From positions 1 through 9,596 of the forward strand of contig CAMYJY010000212.1 in the NCBI GenBank assembly GCA_947258835.1: a stretch of 9,596 bases of DNA, read 5' to 3'. Shown here piece by piece: positions 1 to 5,604 of the stretch. The stretch's first letter is position 1; every line of letters starts with the position of its first letter. Below the pieces are notes generated by a model. It was not told the origin of the DNA, did not search any database, and saw only the letters and a program-made list of their open reading frames with translations. The translations under genes and the position numbers were made by a program. This DNA is from an uncultured Pirellulales bacterium. Lineage in GTDB: Bacteria > Planctomycetota > Planctomycetia > Pirellulales > Lacipirellulaceae.

Positions 1-23
1 TAGACCACTGGCACTGCTACTGG

Positions 24-43
24 ATTCCCGCCTGCGCGGGAAT
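24..43. repeat. Perfect hairpin of the ATTCCC-N8-GGGAAT type
   Basis: The 20-bp sequence ATTCCCGCCTGCGCGGGAAT is a perfect 8-bp stem (ATTCCCGC/GCGGGAAT) with a 4-base loop. It has the same ATTCCC-N8-GGGAAT form as the dRS3 repeat known from Neisseria, and similar hairpins are scattered in many GC-rich bacterial genomes. It lies beyond the 3' end of tatC. Whether it is a mobile repeat, an integration target or part of a transcript end cannot be told from one copy. The 9-mer ACTGCTACT occurs on both sides (13-21 and 61-69). Confidence 0.6.
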
Positions 44-87
44 GACTGGAACCCCTTAATACTGCTACTAAAATCGTTACCAGCGTT

Positions 88-132
88 GGGTGCCACCCAC
101 AAGTGTCCCACCCACAAGTGTCGGTGCCACCC
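88..132. repeat. 15-bp tandem duplication bracketed by 10-bp repeats
   Basis: The 15-mer CCACCCACAAGTGTC is present twice in tandem, at 93-107 and 108-122. The block is bracketed by two copies of the 10-mer GGTGCCACCC, at 89-98 and 123-132. The same 10-mer recurs at 5155-5164, inside the heptamer element between pyrK and rpsT. It therefore appears to belong to the composite interspersed element rather than being random local duplication. No coding sequence is credible here. Confidence 0.7.
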
Positions 133-199
133 GGGGTATGTGAGAAAATCACACCCCACATCAAATATCTCACATCTCACATCTAACATCTCACATCTC
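133..199 (-). repeat. Heptamer element, copy A (hairpin plus one arm) at the end of tatC
   Basis: On the minus strand (the sense of tatC) six 7-bp units run in the order GAGATGT, GAGATGT, TAGATGT, GAGATGT, GAGATAT, TTGATGT, covering 199 down to 158. They are followed by an imperfect hairpin at 133-157, in which TCACACCCC pairs with GGGGT-AT-GTGA around a GAAAA loop. The repeat supplies the last codons and the TAG stop of tatC. The next stretch (88-132) shares its 10-mer with copy C, so the element probably extends left beyond this hairpin. No opposing heptamer arm is visible before the window edge. Confidence 0.8.
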
Positions 200-1205
200 T
201 CCGCGGCAGGTACTGACAGAGACCCATGCCGCCGAAATAGAGCAGCACCAGCGGGATACCCATTAGCAACATGCTGCCGGGGTCGGCCGGGGTGAGAAAC
301 ATCGAAATGACCGCGATCGATAAGACGGCAATTTTCCATTGAGCCTGGTAGGTCGCCACCGTCACCAGGCCCACCCGTTCCAAGAACAGCATCACCAGCG
401 GTAACTGGAAGCTGACCCCAAAACCTAGGGGGAGCAACAACACAAAGTTCATCCATTCGCTAATTTGTGGCGTGGGATTGATGCCCATGCGGGCATTGAA
501 CCAAAACAGGAAGTCGAGCACGTAGTCAAAGGCCACAAAAAACGCGAGTGCCGCTCCCGCAAAAAATAGCCCCAGGCTGAGTGGCAGGAAAATATAAATA
601 GACTTTCGCTCGTGCCGATACAGCCCGGAAGCGACAAATTGCCAGAGAAAGTAAAAAATAAACGGACTGGTGATCAGCGCCCCCACGACCAGCGAAGCCT
701 TGATGTAGACCAGAAAGGGCTCGTGACCCGAGAGACTAATTAATTTGAGCCGTGGGTCCTGTTCCAAGGGCTGGTAGAGACGTAGCAGCACCAGATCCTC
801 ACGCCGAGTGGCCGGCGTAGCGCTAGGGTTTGCCGCCGCCTCAGACCCCATGGCCCGTGCCAGCTCTTGCCGATCCACATAATAACTTCGTGGCACCAAA
901 TCGGCAGCGGCCAAATCGGCAGCGGCGGCGGCCAGATCGGCTGGTACGGGCTCGCCGGCTTGCTGTTGTGCTTCCAATCTCCGCAGGTGCTGGGTTGCGG
1001 CCTGGCCGCGATAGAAGTTTTCCAAGGCCTCCCGTACGGGAGTTTGGATAAAGTCCACCACCGACCAACCGCACAGCAGCCCCAGGCCGGTGCCCACCAG
1101 TAATGCGAGCAGAGATTTGAGCAGCGCCGACCGCAACTCTTCCAGATGTTCCGAGAAAGACATCTGGGACCCGCTGAGCCATGATTCCTGATCCGAGTGG
1201 GGCAT
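183..1205 (-). CDS. tatC: Twin-arginine translocase subunit TatC
   Basis: TatC is the inner-membrane receptor of the Tat pathway: it binds twin-arginine signal peptides and, with TatA/TatB, exports folded proteins. The 340-residue protein shows the hallmarks: HLEELR at 20-25 before the first membrane helix (about 29-50), the HEPFLVYIK block at 161-169, and further helices at about 167-190, 203-225, 252-277, 291-305 and 309-330, with FGVSFQLP at 262-269. Bacterial TatC is usually near 250 residues; the excess is a charged, Ala-rich insert (about 66-155) in the first periplasmic loop. Position 267 is Gln where E. coli has Glu; Gln is common in other TatC proteins. The start may instead be Met15 (1161-1163), since neither has a clear ribosome binding site. 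The last five residues (RDVRC, plus the TAG stop) are encoded by the heptamer repeat. The gene is divergent from manA. Confidence 0.93.
   Translation of the reverse strand: MPHSDQESWLSGSQMSFSEHLEELRSALLKSLLALLVGTGLGLLCGWSVVDFIQTPVREALENFYRGQAATQHLRRLEAQQQAGEPVPADLAAAAADLAAADLVPRSYYVDRQELARAMGSEAAANPSATPATRREDLVLLRLYQPLEQDPRLKLISLSGHEPFLVYIKASLVVGALITSPFIFYFLWQFVASGLYRHERKSIYIFLPLSLGLFFAGAALAFFVAFDYVLDFLFWFNARMGINPTPQISEWMNFVLLLPLGFGVSFQLPLVMLFLERVGLVTVATYQAQWKIAVLSIAVISMFLTPADPGSMLLMGIPLVLLYFGGMGLCQYLPRRDVRC
896..925 (-). repeat. 15-bp in-frame tandem duplication inside tatC
   Basis: CCAAATCGGCAGCGG occurs twice in tandem (896-910, 911-925), followed by a diverged third copy up to about 942. 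On the coding strand it encodes repeated Asp-Leu-Ala-Ala-Ala units (about residues 90-102) in the periplasmic insert of TatC. The 15-bp period keeps the frame, which fits replication slippage in a loop that tolerates length change. Confidence 0.75.
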
Positions 1206-1392
1206 AACGGCGGCGCGGTGAGGTCACGTGAGGCGGACGAGTTGCGGCACGCTTTCCGAGAGAAAGCCCAGGGCAAACCCGGATAAATGCTGTCAGTCGC
1301 ATGGTAGCAACGGATTGCCGCGTGTACAATAAAAAATTTATGCCGCTTGGTGGCAATTCCGGAAGTAGAACCCTGAGCAAAGTCACACAATT
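1206..1392. promoter_or_regulatory. Divergent tatC/manA intergenic region
   Basis: This 187-bp gap separates divergent genes, so promoters for both probably lie here. The only sequence resembling a -10 box is TACAAT at 1325-1330, reading toward manA and followed by an A/T-rich run. The matching -35 position (TGGTAG, about 17 bases upstream) is poor. No terminator, riboswitch or obvious operator is seen. manA lacks a recognisable Shine-Dalgarno sequence. Confidence 0.25.
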
Positions 1393-2268
1393 ATGCCGAA
1401 CCTCTGTAACTCTCCGCTGCGATTCCAACCTCTGTTCCGCCGTTATCTCTGGGGCGGTCGCCGCTTGGCGACGGTGCTGGGAAAACCCCTGGGAGATGGC
1501 GAAGATTATGCGGAAAGTTGGGAGCTGGTGGACCACGGCGCGGATCAAAGCCAAGTCCTCTCGGGGCCCTTGGCGGGACGGACGCTCGGTGAGTTGGTCC
1601 AGCAGCACGCAACCGAGTTGTTGGGGCAGCACGCCCATTTGACGCAGTTTCCGCTGCTGTTTAAGTTGTTGGACTGCAATCGCACACTTTCCGTCCAGGT
1701 GCATCCCAACGACGAGCAGGGGGCCCAGCTCGATCCTCCCGATTTGGGCAAAACCGAAGCCTGGGTGGTCTTGGCGGCAGAGCCCGGCAGTAAAATTTAT
1801 GCCGGCCTGAAACCGGGCGTGACCCGTGAAGATCTCCGCGCTAGCCTAGAGGCTGGGAACTGCGAAACATGCCTGCATGATTTTGAGCCGCAGGTGGGAG
1901 ATTGTGTCTTTATCCAAGCAGGCACAGTCCACGCCTTGGGTGCCGGCCTGCTCATTGCGGAGATCCAGCAAGCCAGTGACACCACGTTTCGACTCTTTGA
2001 TTGGAATCGCGTGGACGCCGACGGAAATCCCCGTGCCCTGCACATTGAAGAGTCCCTCGCCGTCACCGATTTTGCCCGCGGTCCGGTGGCGCCCCAAACA
2101 CCCGCACCCACGGCCCTGCCTGGCCGCGAGCGTCTGGTGGACTGCGATAAATTTGTCCTGGACCGCTGCACCTGGGAAGGCACGCAGCCCGTCGGAGGGG
2201 ACCAAAAATTTCACTTGATGGTGGTCGTGGAAGGCGCGCTGGAGATCGCCTCTGCCTACCGTGAGTAA
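1393..2268 (+). CDS. manA: Mannose-6-phosphate isomerase, class I (apparently 3'-truncated)
   Basis: ManA is a zinc-dependent cytosolic enzyme interconverting mannose 6-phosphate and fructose 6-phosphate, feeding GDP-mannose synthesis. The 291-residue product carries the cupin metal-binding pattern: VQVHPND at 101-107 (Gln102 and His104 as ligands), GKTEAWVV at 119-126 (Glu122) and AGTVHALG at 176-183 (His180). SDTTFRLFDW at 195-204 supplies the expected catalytic Arg200. The N-terminal block RRYLWGGRRL is typical. Relatives of this short type usually end with another strand containing LLPA and a hydrophobic tail; here the protein stops soon after the strand FHLMVVVEGALEI, exactly where a heptamer repeat begins. 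A peptide resembling the missing end lies beyond the repeat in another frame (2394-2492). Zinc and catalytic residues remain, so activity is uncertain rather than excluded. Confidence 0.88.
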   Translation: MPNLCNSPLRFQPLFRRYLWGGRRLATVLGKPLGDGEDYAESWELVDHGADQSQVLSGPLAGRTLGELVQQHATELLGQHAHLTQFPLLFKLLDCNRTLSVQVHPNDEQGAQLDPPDLGKTEAWVVLAAEPGSKIYAGLKPGVTREDLRASLEAGNCETCLHDFEPQVGDCVFIQAGTVHALGAGLLIAEIQQASDTTFRLFDWNRVDADGNPRALHIEESLAVTDFARGPVAPQTPAPTALPGRERLVDCDKFVLDRCTWEGTQPVGGDQKFHLMVVVEGALEIASAYRE

Positions 2269-2382
2269 TGTGAGATGTTAGATGTGAGATATTTGATGTA
2301 ATGAGGATGCTGTGCTAGCTGTGAAAGCAACCGGCAGGTCACATCAGCAATCTCACATCTCACATCTCACATCTCACATCTC
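2266..2382. repeat. Heptamer element, copy B (two inverted arms) at the end of manA
   Basis: The left arm reads GAGATGT, TAGATGT, GAGATAT, TTGATGT (2272-2299), preceded by a degenerate TAATGT that contains the manA stop codon. The right arm (2341-2382) is inverted: ACATCAG, CAATCTC, then four perfect ACATCTC units. The arms match at 24 of 28 positions as an inverted repeat around a 41-base centre. The octamer CCTCTGCC occurs just outside the left arm (2249-2256) and at the right edge (2382-2389), which could be a target-site duplication. Confidence 0.8.
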
Positions 2383-2393
2383 CTCTGCCCTAG

Positions 2394-2492
2394 TGGCGCC
2401 GGCTGCTTCCGCCTACAATCCCCGGCCGGTTGGGGGTGGTTCCTGGGGACGGAGGTCTTGTGGTACTGATGGTATACGCCTTTGACGCACCG
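2394..2492 (+). pseudogene. Detached C-terminal coding remnant of manA
   Basis: Read in the frame of the downstream lipoprotein, this stretch gives RRLLPPTIPG followed by GRLGVVPGDGG and LVVLMVYAF. That resembles the usual last strands of short ManA proteins (an LLPA-like turn, then a hydrophobic strand ending the protein). It has no start of its own and is preceded by an in-frame TAG at 2391. I infer that it was once continuous with manA and was separated and frame-shifted by the repeat element. The match is by eye, and removing the element with one copy of the flanking octamer does not restore the frame exactly, so a further 1-base change would be needed. Confidence 0.5.
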
Positions 2493-2591
2493 CGCTGTGA
2501 CCAACGGGACCCGACCGTTGCCCTCCGGGCAGTCGATGACATTGGTTGGCAGATCCCGGTACGAGCGGAAGGCAGGCTCTGCCGGCTAAGG

Positions 2592-2861
2592 ATGTCGTGG
2601 AAATTGTGGTTGTTCCTGGGCGCCCTGCTGGTGCCACTTTCGGCCTGCTCCTCCGCCGTTCGCCGGCCGCAGTTGTTGCATCCGGGGCCGGCCCCCTTTC
2701 AGCGGCACAACGCCACCCAGGTGGACCCCTATCCTCAGAATGATATGGGGCCCCCGATCGTAGGCGGCCGGCCGATCGATTTTATGAAACCACCGAATGA
2801 GGTAGAGCGAGCCCGGCAATTTCGCTCCCTCGGCTCTTGGCGGACGGGCCCGTTGTACTAG
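2592..2861 (+). CDS. Small planctomycete-type lipoprotein of unknown function
   Basis: The 89-residue product begins with a lipoprotein signal: SWK, a hydrophobic core (residues 5-16) and a lipobox LSAC with Cys19 as the lipidation site. The mature part is short, Pro-rich and apparently without folded domains. It contains PYPQNDMGPPIVGGRP and an EVERARQF motif, a pattern I associate with very small lipoproteins conserved in Pirellulales. Its function is unknown; attachment to a membrane facing the periplasm is the reasonable prediction. The frame stays open upstream to 2394, across the manA remnant, but the signal peptide makes ATG 2592 the natural start. An AGG lies too close to the ATG to act as a standard ribosome binding site. 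A repeat element starts four bases after the stop. Confidence 0.75.
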   Translation: MSWKLWLFLGALLVPLSACSSAVRRPQLLHPGPAPFQRHNATQVDPYPQNDMGPPIVGGRPIDFMKPPNEVERARQFRSLGSWRTGPLY

Positions 2862-2864
2862 CCT

Positions 2865-2946
2865 GGGGTCTGGCTCATTTTTTTCGGCGCGTGGGGCTGT
2901 TTGATTTCCACCCCACACAGCCGCCGAAAAAAATGTGCCTGACCCC
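2865..2946. repeat. 82-bp inverted-repeat element with 25-bp arms
   Basis: Arms of 25 bp at 2865-2889 and 2922-2946 match as an inverted repeat at 23 of 25 positions. Each has a GGGGTC/GACCCC end, a seven-base T or A run and a CGGCG/CGCCG inner end. Further pairing (GTGGGG with CCCCAC) occupies the centre. It directly follows the lipoprotein stop codon, and transcribed RNA would fold into a long hairpin that could end transcription. The sequence TGTGCCTGACCCC at the right arm resembles REP-like elements mobilised by IS200-type transposases in many genomes; that link is inference. Confidence 0.7.
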
Positions 2947-2990
2947 CTCGAATCACTCTGACCCCCTCGAATCACCAAACCCCCTCGAAT
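2942..2990 (+). repeat. Three tandem copies of ACCCCCTCGAAT
   Basis: The motif ACCCCCTCGAATCAC occurs at 2942-2956 and 2961-2975, and its first 12 bases again at 2979-2990, giving spacings of 19 and 18 bases. The first copy overlaps the outer edge of the preceding inverted repeat by a few bases. The array could be a duplication product at the edge of an inserted element or a set of protein-binding sites. Confidence 0.7.
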
Positions 2991-3229
2991 TGTCCAGCGG
3001 CTGCTGTCCGGGGCACATCACTGCCGGTGCGTATCTTTTTGGCTCGACACGAGATATGATGGAATCAGTACTTCTAAATTCCGACCCGTTCCCGCCAGGG
3101 CCCGGGGCGATAAGCCGCCCGGGAGCCAACGCTTTTGGCAGCCAACACGTTGCCCGCACTCGGCTTCATCGGCCAAGTTGGGAACTACTGAGAATCTTAT
3201 TTCCCCGTTCTCGCGATCGAATTTTAGCT
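2991..3229 (+). promoter_or_regulatory. Leader region of rluB with a possible -10 box
   Basis: This 239-base stretch upstream of rluB contains no credible gene. The best promoter-like feature is TATGAT at 3055-3060, but the -35 position (TATCTT at 3032-3037) is weak, leaving a leader of about 160 bases. A GC-rich patch at 3096-3125 includes short complementary runs (GGGCCCGGGG and GCCGCCCGGG). No known riboswitch was recognised. The frame of rluB stays open upstream to 2837, but that part translates the repeat and is not protein-like. Confidence 0.25.
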
Positions 3230-4204
3230 ATGGCACGCCGATCCCACACAAGTTCCCGCACAAAAGGCGGAAAAGCAGTTGCCCGCAGCACTCGGGGGCG
3301 GCAGCGACCCCCGCGTCCACCGCGACCTGGCGGGGCTGCGGGACTGCCGGCGGAGGTCCCTCAGGGAGAACGGCTCCAAAAGGTGCTGGCCGCGGCTGGA
3401 GTTGCCAGCCGGCGGGCAGCGGAAGAACTTATCTTGGCCGGCCGCGTGGAAGTGGATGGTGAGACCATCACGGCCTTGGGCACGCGTGTGGATCGCACGC
3501 GACAAGCCATTCATGTCGATGGTGAGCAGCTGCCCAAGCCGCAGCTGGTATATTATGCCGTCCACAAGCCGGCCGGTGTGGTGTGCACATCCAATGATCC
3601 TGCGGGACGCCCGCGGGTGACCGATCTCTTGCCTGAGGGTTTGGGCCGGGTGTTTAGCGTGGGCCGCTTGGACATGTCCAGCGAAGGGCTGATCGTGCTC
3701 ACCAACGATGGTGCTCTGGCCAACCAGCTCACGCATCCCCGCCATGGTGTGGAAAAAACATACCATGTGCAGGTCGTCGGTTATCCGACAGTGGAGGTTT
3801 TGGGGAGGCTGAGAAAAGGCATGCACTTGGCGGAAGGGTTTGCCCAGGTGGTGCAGGTCCGGATAAAATCCCGGCGAAAAAATGGGGCCATTTTGGAAAT
3901 GGTGCTGGACGAAGGCCGCAACCGAGAGGTGCGGCGGCTCTTGGCGCGGGTAGGGCACCGGGTGCAAAGACTGACGCGGGTGGCCATTGGCCCTCTCCGC
4001 TTGGGAGAAATGCCGGCCGGCACTGTCCGCCGCTTAACTCCCGACGAGGTCAAAAAATTACGCGCTGCGGTGCGCACCGGTCGGCAAAAACCACGTGGGG
4101 CAGCGCAGCCGCGTCTGGAGATGCCCGAACGAAGAAAACGCAAACAGCAAGCCGCCGCTGGGAAAAAAATGCCCCGGTCCGGTCGGAAGGGAGCCCGACG
4201 TTGA
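3230..4204 (+). CDS. rluB: RluB/RsuA-family ribosomal pseudouridine synthase
   Basis: Enzymes of this family convert a specific uridine in rRNA to pseudouridine; RluB acts on 23S and RsuA on 16S. From ATG 3230 the product is 324 residues. A basic low-complexity N-terminus (1-45) is followed by an S4 RNA-binding domain beginning ERLQKVLAAAGVASRR (47-62). The catalytic domain starts at VHKPAGVVCTSND (111-123). VGRLDMSSEGL (144-154) contains the catalytic Asp148, and EGRNREVRRL (228-237) is the family's C-terminal signature. A Lys/Arg-rich tail (about 284-324) is extra and probably aids RNA binding. RluB rather than RsuA or RluE/F is favoured by the overall form but not proven. The stop codon overlaps the start of the PyrK-like gene by 4 bases (TTGA), so the two are translationally coupled. 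Confidence 0.88.
   Translation: MARRSHTSSRTKGGKAVARSTRGRQRPPRPPRPGGAAGLPAEVPQGERLQKVLAAAGVASRRAAEELILAGRVEVDGETITALGTRVDRTRQAIHVDGEQLPKPQLVYYAVHKPAGVVCTSNDPAGRPRVTDLLPEGLGRVFSVGRLDMSSEGLIVLTNDGALANQLTHPRHGVEKTYHVQVVGYPTVEVLGRLRKGMHLAEGFAQVVQVRIKSRRKNGAILEMVLDEGRNREVRRLLARVGHRVQRLTRVAIGPLRLGEMPAGTVRRLTPDEVKKLRAAVRTGRQKPRGAAQPRLEMPERRKRKQQAAAGKKMPRSGRKGARR
4185..4193 (+). promoter_or_regulatory. Ribosome binding site for pyrK, inside the end of rluB
   Basis: GGAAGGGAG is followed by seven bases and then TTG at 4201. This strong Shine-Dalgarno sequence supports the unusual TTG start. No ATG occurs in frame near it: the ATG at 4232 is in another frame. Confidence 0.6.
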
Positions 4205-5127
4205 GTTCCATCGATCCGTCCACCGCCGAGCATGCACCTGGGTCGACCCATTATGCCGACCGGGCCGGCCAGTATCAGGTCCGGGTCAGTGAAAATATCC
4301 AGTTGGCCCAAGATACATACCGGGTGCGTTTTCACTGTCCCCAGATGGCGGCCAGCATCCTCCCCGGCCAGTTCCTGATGATTCGTTTGCCCGGTCGTGA
4401 CGACCCGCTCTTGGCCCGGCCGTTTGCACTCTACGATACGGTGCTGGACGAAGCAGGGACGCCGGTAGGCATTGACGTGGTGTATCTCGTGGTGGGTAAG
4501 ATGACCCGCCGCTTGGCGGAGTGCCAGGCAGGTGATGTACTGGAGGTATGGGGCCCACTGGGCAACGGTTTTTCGACCGCACCGGTCGAACATTTAATCA
4601 TGGTGGCCGGCGGCATTGGCCAAACCCCCTTTTTGGCCCTGGGACGTCAATTCCTGGGCCAGCGCCCCTATGGGTTGGAGTCCAGGCCAGTGGAAAAGTC
4701 GGCTAGCGTCACCTTGTGCTATGGCGTTCGCAGTGCGGCCTTGCTGGCCGGAGCGGACGATTTTCGCAGCTGCGGCATCGACCTGCGGATCAGTAGCGAT
4801 GACGGCAGCGTAGGCCATCACGGTTTGGTGACGGAGGTGTTGGAGCAGGTGCTGGCGGAGAAGCCGGCAGCCAATTGCCGCCTGGCCTGCTGTGGGCCCG
4901 AACCCATGCTGCAGGCGGTGGCAGCCCTGGCCCGCCAGCGCCACGTGCCCGCCGAAGTCTCCTTAGAAACCCCCATGGCCTGTGGGATTGGTATCTGCTT
5001 TAGCTGCGTCGTGCCCGTTAAGCAGTGTGACCAGGGGCAGCCCGACGGGGACTGGGATTACAAACGCACCTGCGTGGATGGGCCAGTGTTCGATGCGGCA
5101 CAAATCCACTGGCAGAAGATATGTTAG
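4201..5127 (+). CDS. pyrK: Dihydroorotate dehydrogenase electron transfer subunit PyrK-like (FAD, 2Fe-2S)
   Basis: PyrK passes electrons from the PyrD flavin to NAD+ in class 1B dihydroorotate dehydrogenase (pyrimidine synthesis). The 308-residue product has the expected layout: a flavin-binding barrel with RPFALYD at 73-79 and GPLGNGF at 118-124; a nucleotide-binding half starting MVAGGIGQTP (134-143), with CCGPEPML at 230-237; and a C-terminal 2Fe-2S site with MACGIGICFSC (Cys261, Cys266, Cys269) and Cys291 before VDGPVF. The spacing and DGPVF ending favour PyrK over other ferredoxin reductase-like proteins. It is somewhat longer than the usual 250-280 residues. No pyrD lies nearby in the window, so the partner must be encoded elsewhere, or the protein serves another dehydrogenase. 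The TTG start overlaps the rluB stop. Its last codons (ATA TGT TAG) run into a heptamer repeat. Confidence 0.85.
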   Translation: MSSIDPSTAEHAPGSTHYADRAGQYQVRVSENIQLAQDTYRVRFHCPQMAASILPGQFLMIRLPGRDDPLLARPFALYDTVLDEAGTPVGIDVVYLVVGKMTRRLAECQAGDVLEVWGPLGNGFSTAPVEHLIMVAGGIGQTPFLALGRQFLGQRPYGLESRPVEKSASVTLCYGVRSAALLAGADDFRSCGIDLRISSDDGSVGHHGLVTEVLEQVLAEKPAANCRLACCGPEPMLQAVAALARQRHVPAEVSLETPMACGIGICFSCVVPVKQCDQGQPDGDWDYKRTCVDGPVFDAAQIHWQKIC

Positions 5128-5300
5128 ATGTTAGATGTGAGATATTTGATGTGAGGTGCCACCCTTGATCGATGTGTGATGTGAAATATTTTTTGATGTA
5201 GGGTGCGATTTTTGTAGTTACACCCAACACAAGAAAATTACTGAGCCATCTCTCACATCAAATATCTCACATCTCACATCTCACATCTCACATCTCACAT
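5121..5300. repeat. Heptamer element, copy C, between convergent pyrK and rpsT
   Basis: The left arm reads TAGATGT, TAGATGT, GAGATAT, TTGATGT (5125-5152). The right arm (5255-5300) is the inverse: ACATCAA, ATATCTC, four ACATCTC units and a partial ACAT. The arms form an inverted repeat (5121-5155 with 5252-5286) pairing at 33 of 35 positions, with 22 consecutive perfect pairs. The centre (about 96 bases) holds the 10-mer GGTGCCACCC (5155-5164), a degenerate third arm (about 5171-5199) and a GGGTG/CACCC stem at 5201-5225, resembling the hairpin next to copy A. The left arm carries the pyrK stop and the right arm the rpsT stop. In RNA from either strand it would form a long hairpin, so it could act as a two-way terminator. 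Confidence 0.82.
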
Positions 5301-5570
5301 TCCAGTGCTCGAGAGCGCCTTCACGGCTTTGGCCAGACGGCTTTTGGTGCGGGCTGCTTTGTTGGCGTGAATCACCTTCTTGGCAGCGGCTTGATCCAGC
5401 TTCTTGACGGCTACTTGGAAGGCCGTTTGGCTGGCGGCCGCATCACCGGTTGCGATGGCCGTACGGACCCTACGCACGAGACCCCGTACGTTGGACTTCA
5501 CCGCGCGATTGCGCAGCTGGCGAACTTTATTTTGACGTAGACGTTTCTCGGCACTGGCGGAATTAGGCAT
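5295..5570 (-). CDS. rpsT: 30S ribosomal protein S20
   Basis: S20 binds 16S rRNA early in assembly of the small subunit. The 91-residue product is within the family's normal range and highly basic. It begins MPNSASAEKRLRQNKVRQ, the standard S20 N-terminus, contains NVRGLVRRVRTAI in the first long helix, and ends with AAARTKSRLAK-like sequence, here HANKAARTKSRLAKAVKAL. The frame is open further upstream to 5621, but the family N-terminus fixes the start at 5570. No strong ribosome binding site is seen. The last codons read GGA ATG TGA, so the terminal Met and the stop come from the heptamer repeat. The gene lies 63 bases downstream of the TPR gene on the same strand and converges on pyrK. Confidence 0.95.
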   Translation of the reverse strand: MPNSASAEKRLRQNKVRQLRNRAVKSNVRGLVRRVRTAIATGDAAASQTAFQVAVKKLDQAAAKKVIHANKAARTKSRLAKAVKALSSTGM

Positions 5571-5604
5571 CGTTAAGATTTCAGGGTCTGTTGCTGATTC
5601 GGAA

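Noticed and set aside
158..199. Heptamer arrays as a CRISPR array
   Set aside because: Units are 7 bp and contiguous, with no unique spacers of 25-40 bp and no cas genes in the window.
841..1704. Long minus-strand frame of 287 codons across the tatC/manA gap
   Set aside because: It overlaps two well-recognised genes in other frames and has no motif; it is a by-product of high GC content.
2837..3229. Extended N-terminus of the RluB-like protein
   Set aside because: The frame is open, but the translation runs through the inverted repeat and tandem motif and is not protein-like; ATG 3230 begins the basic lead typical of the family.
3224..3967. Minus-strand frame of 247 codons antisense to rluB
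   Set aside because: It lies opposite a gene with clear catalytic motifs and shows no recognisable domain.
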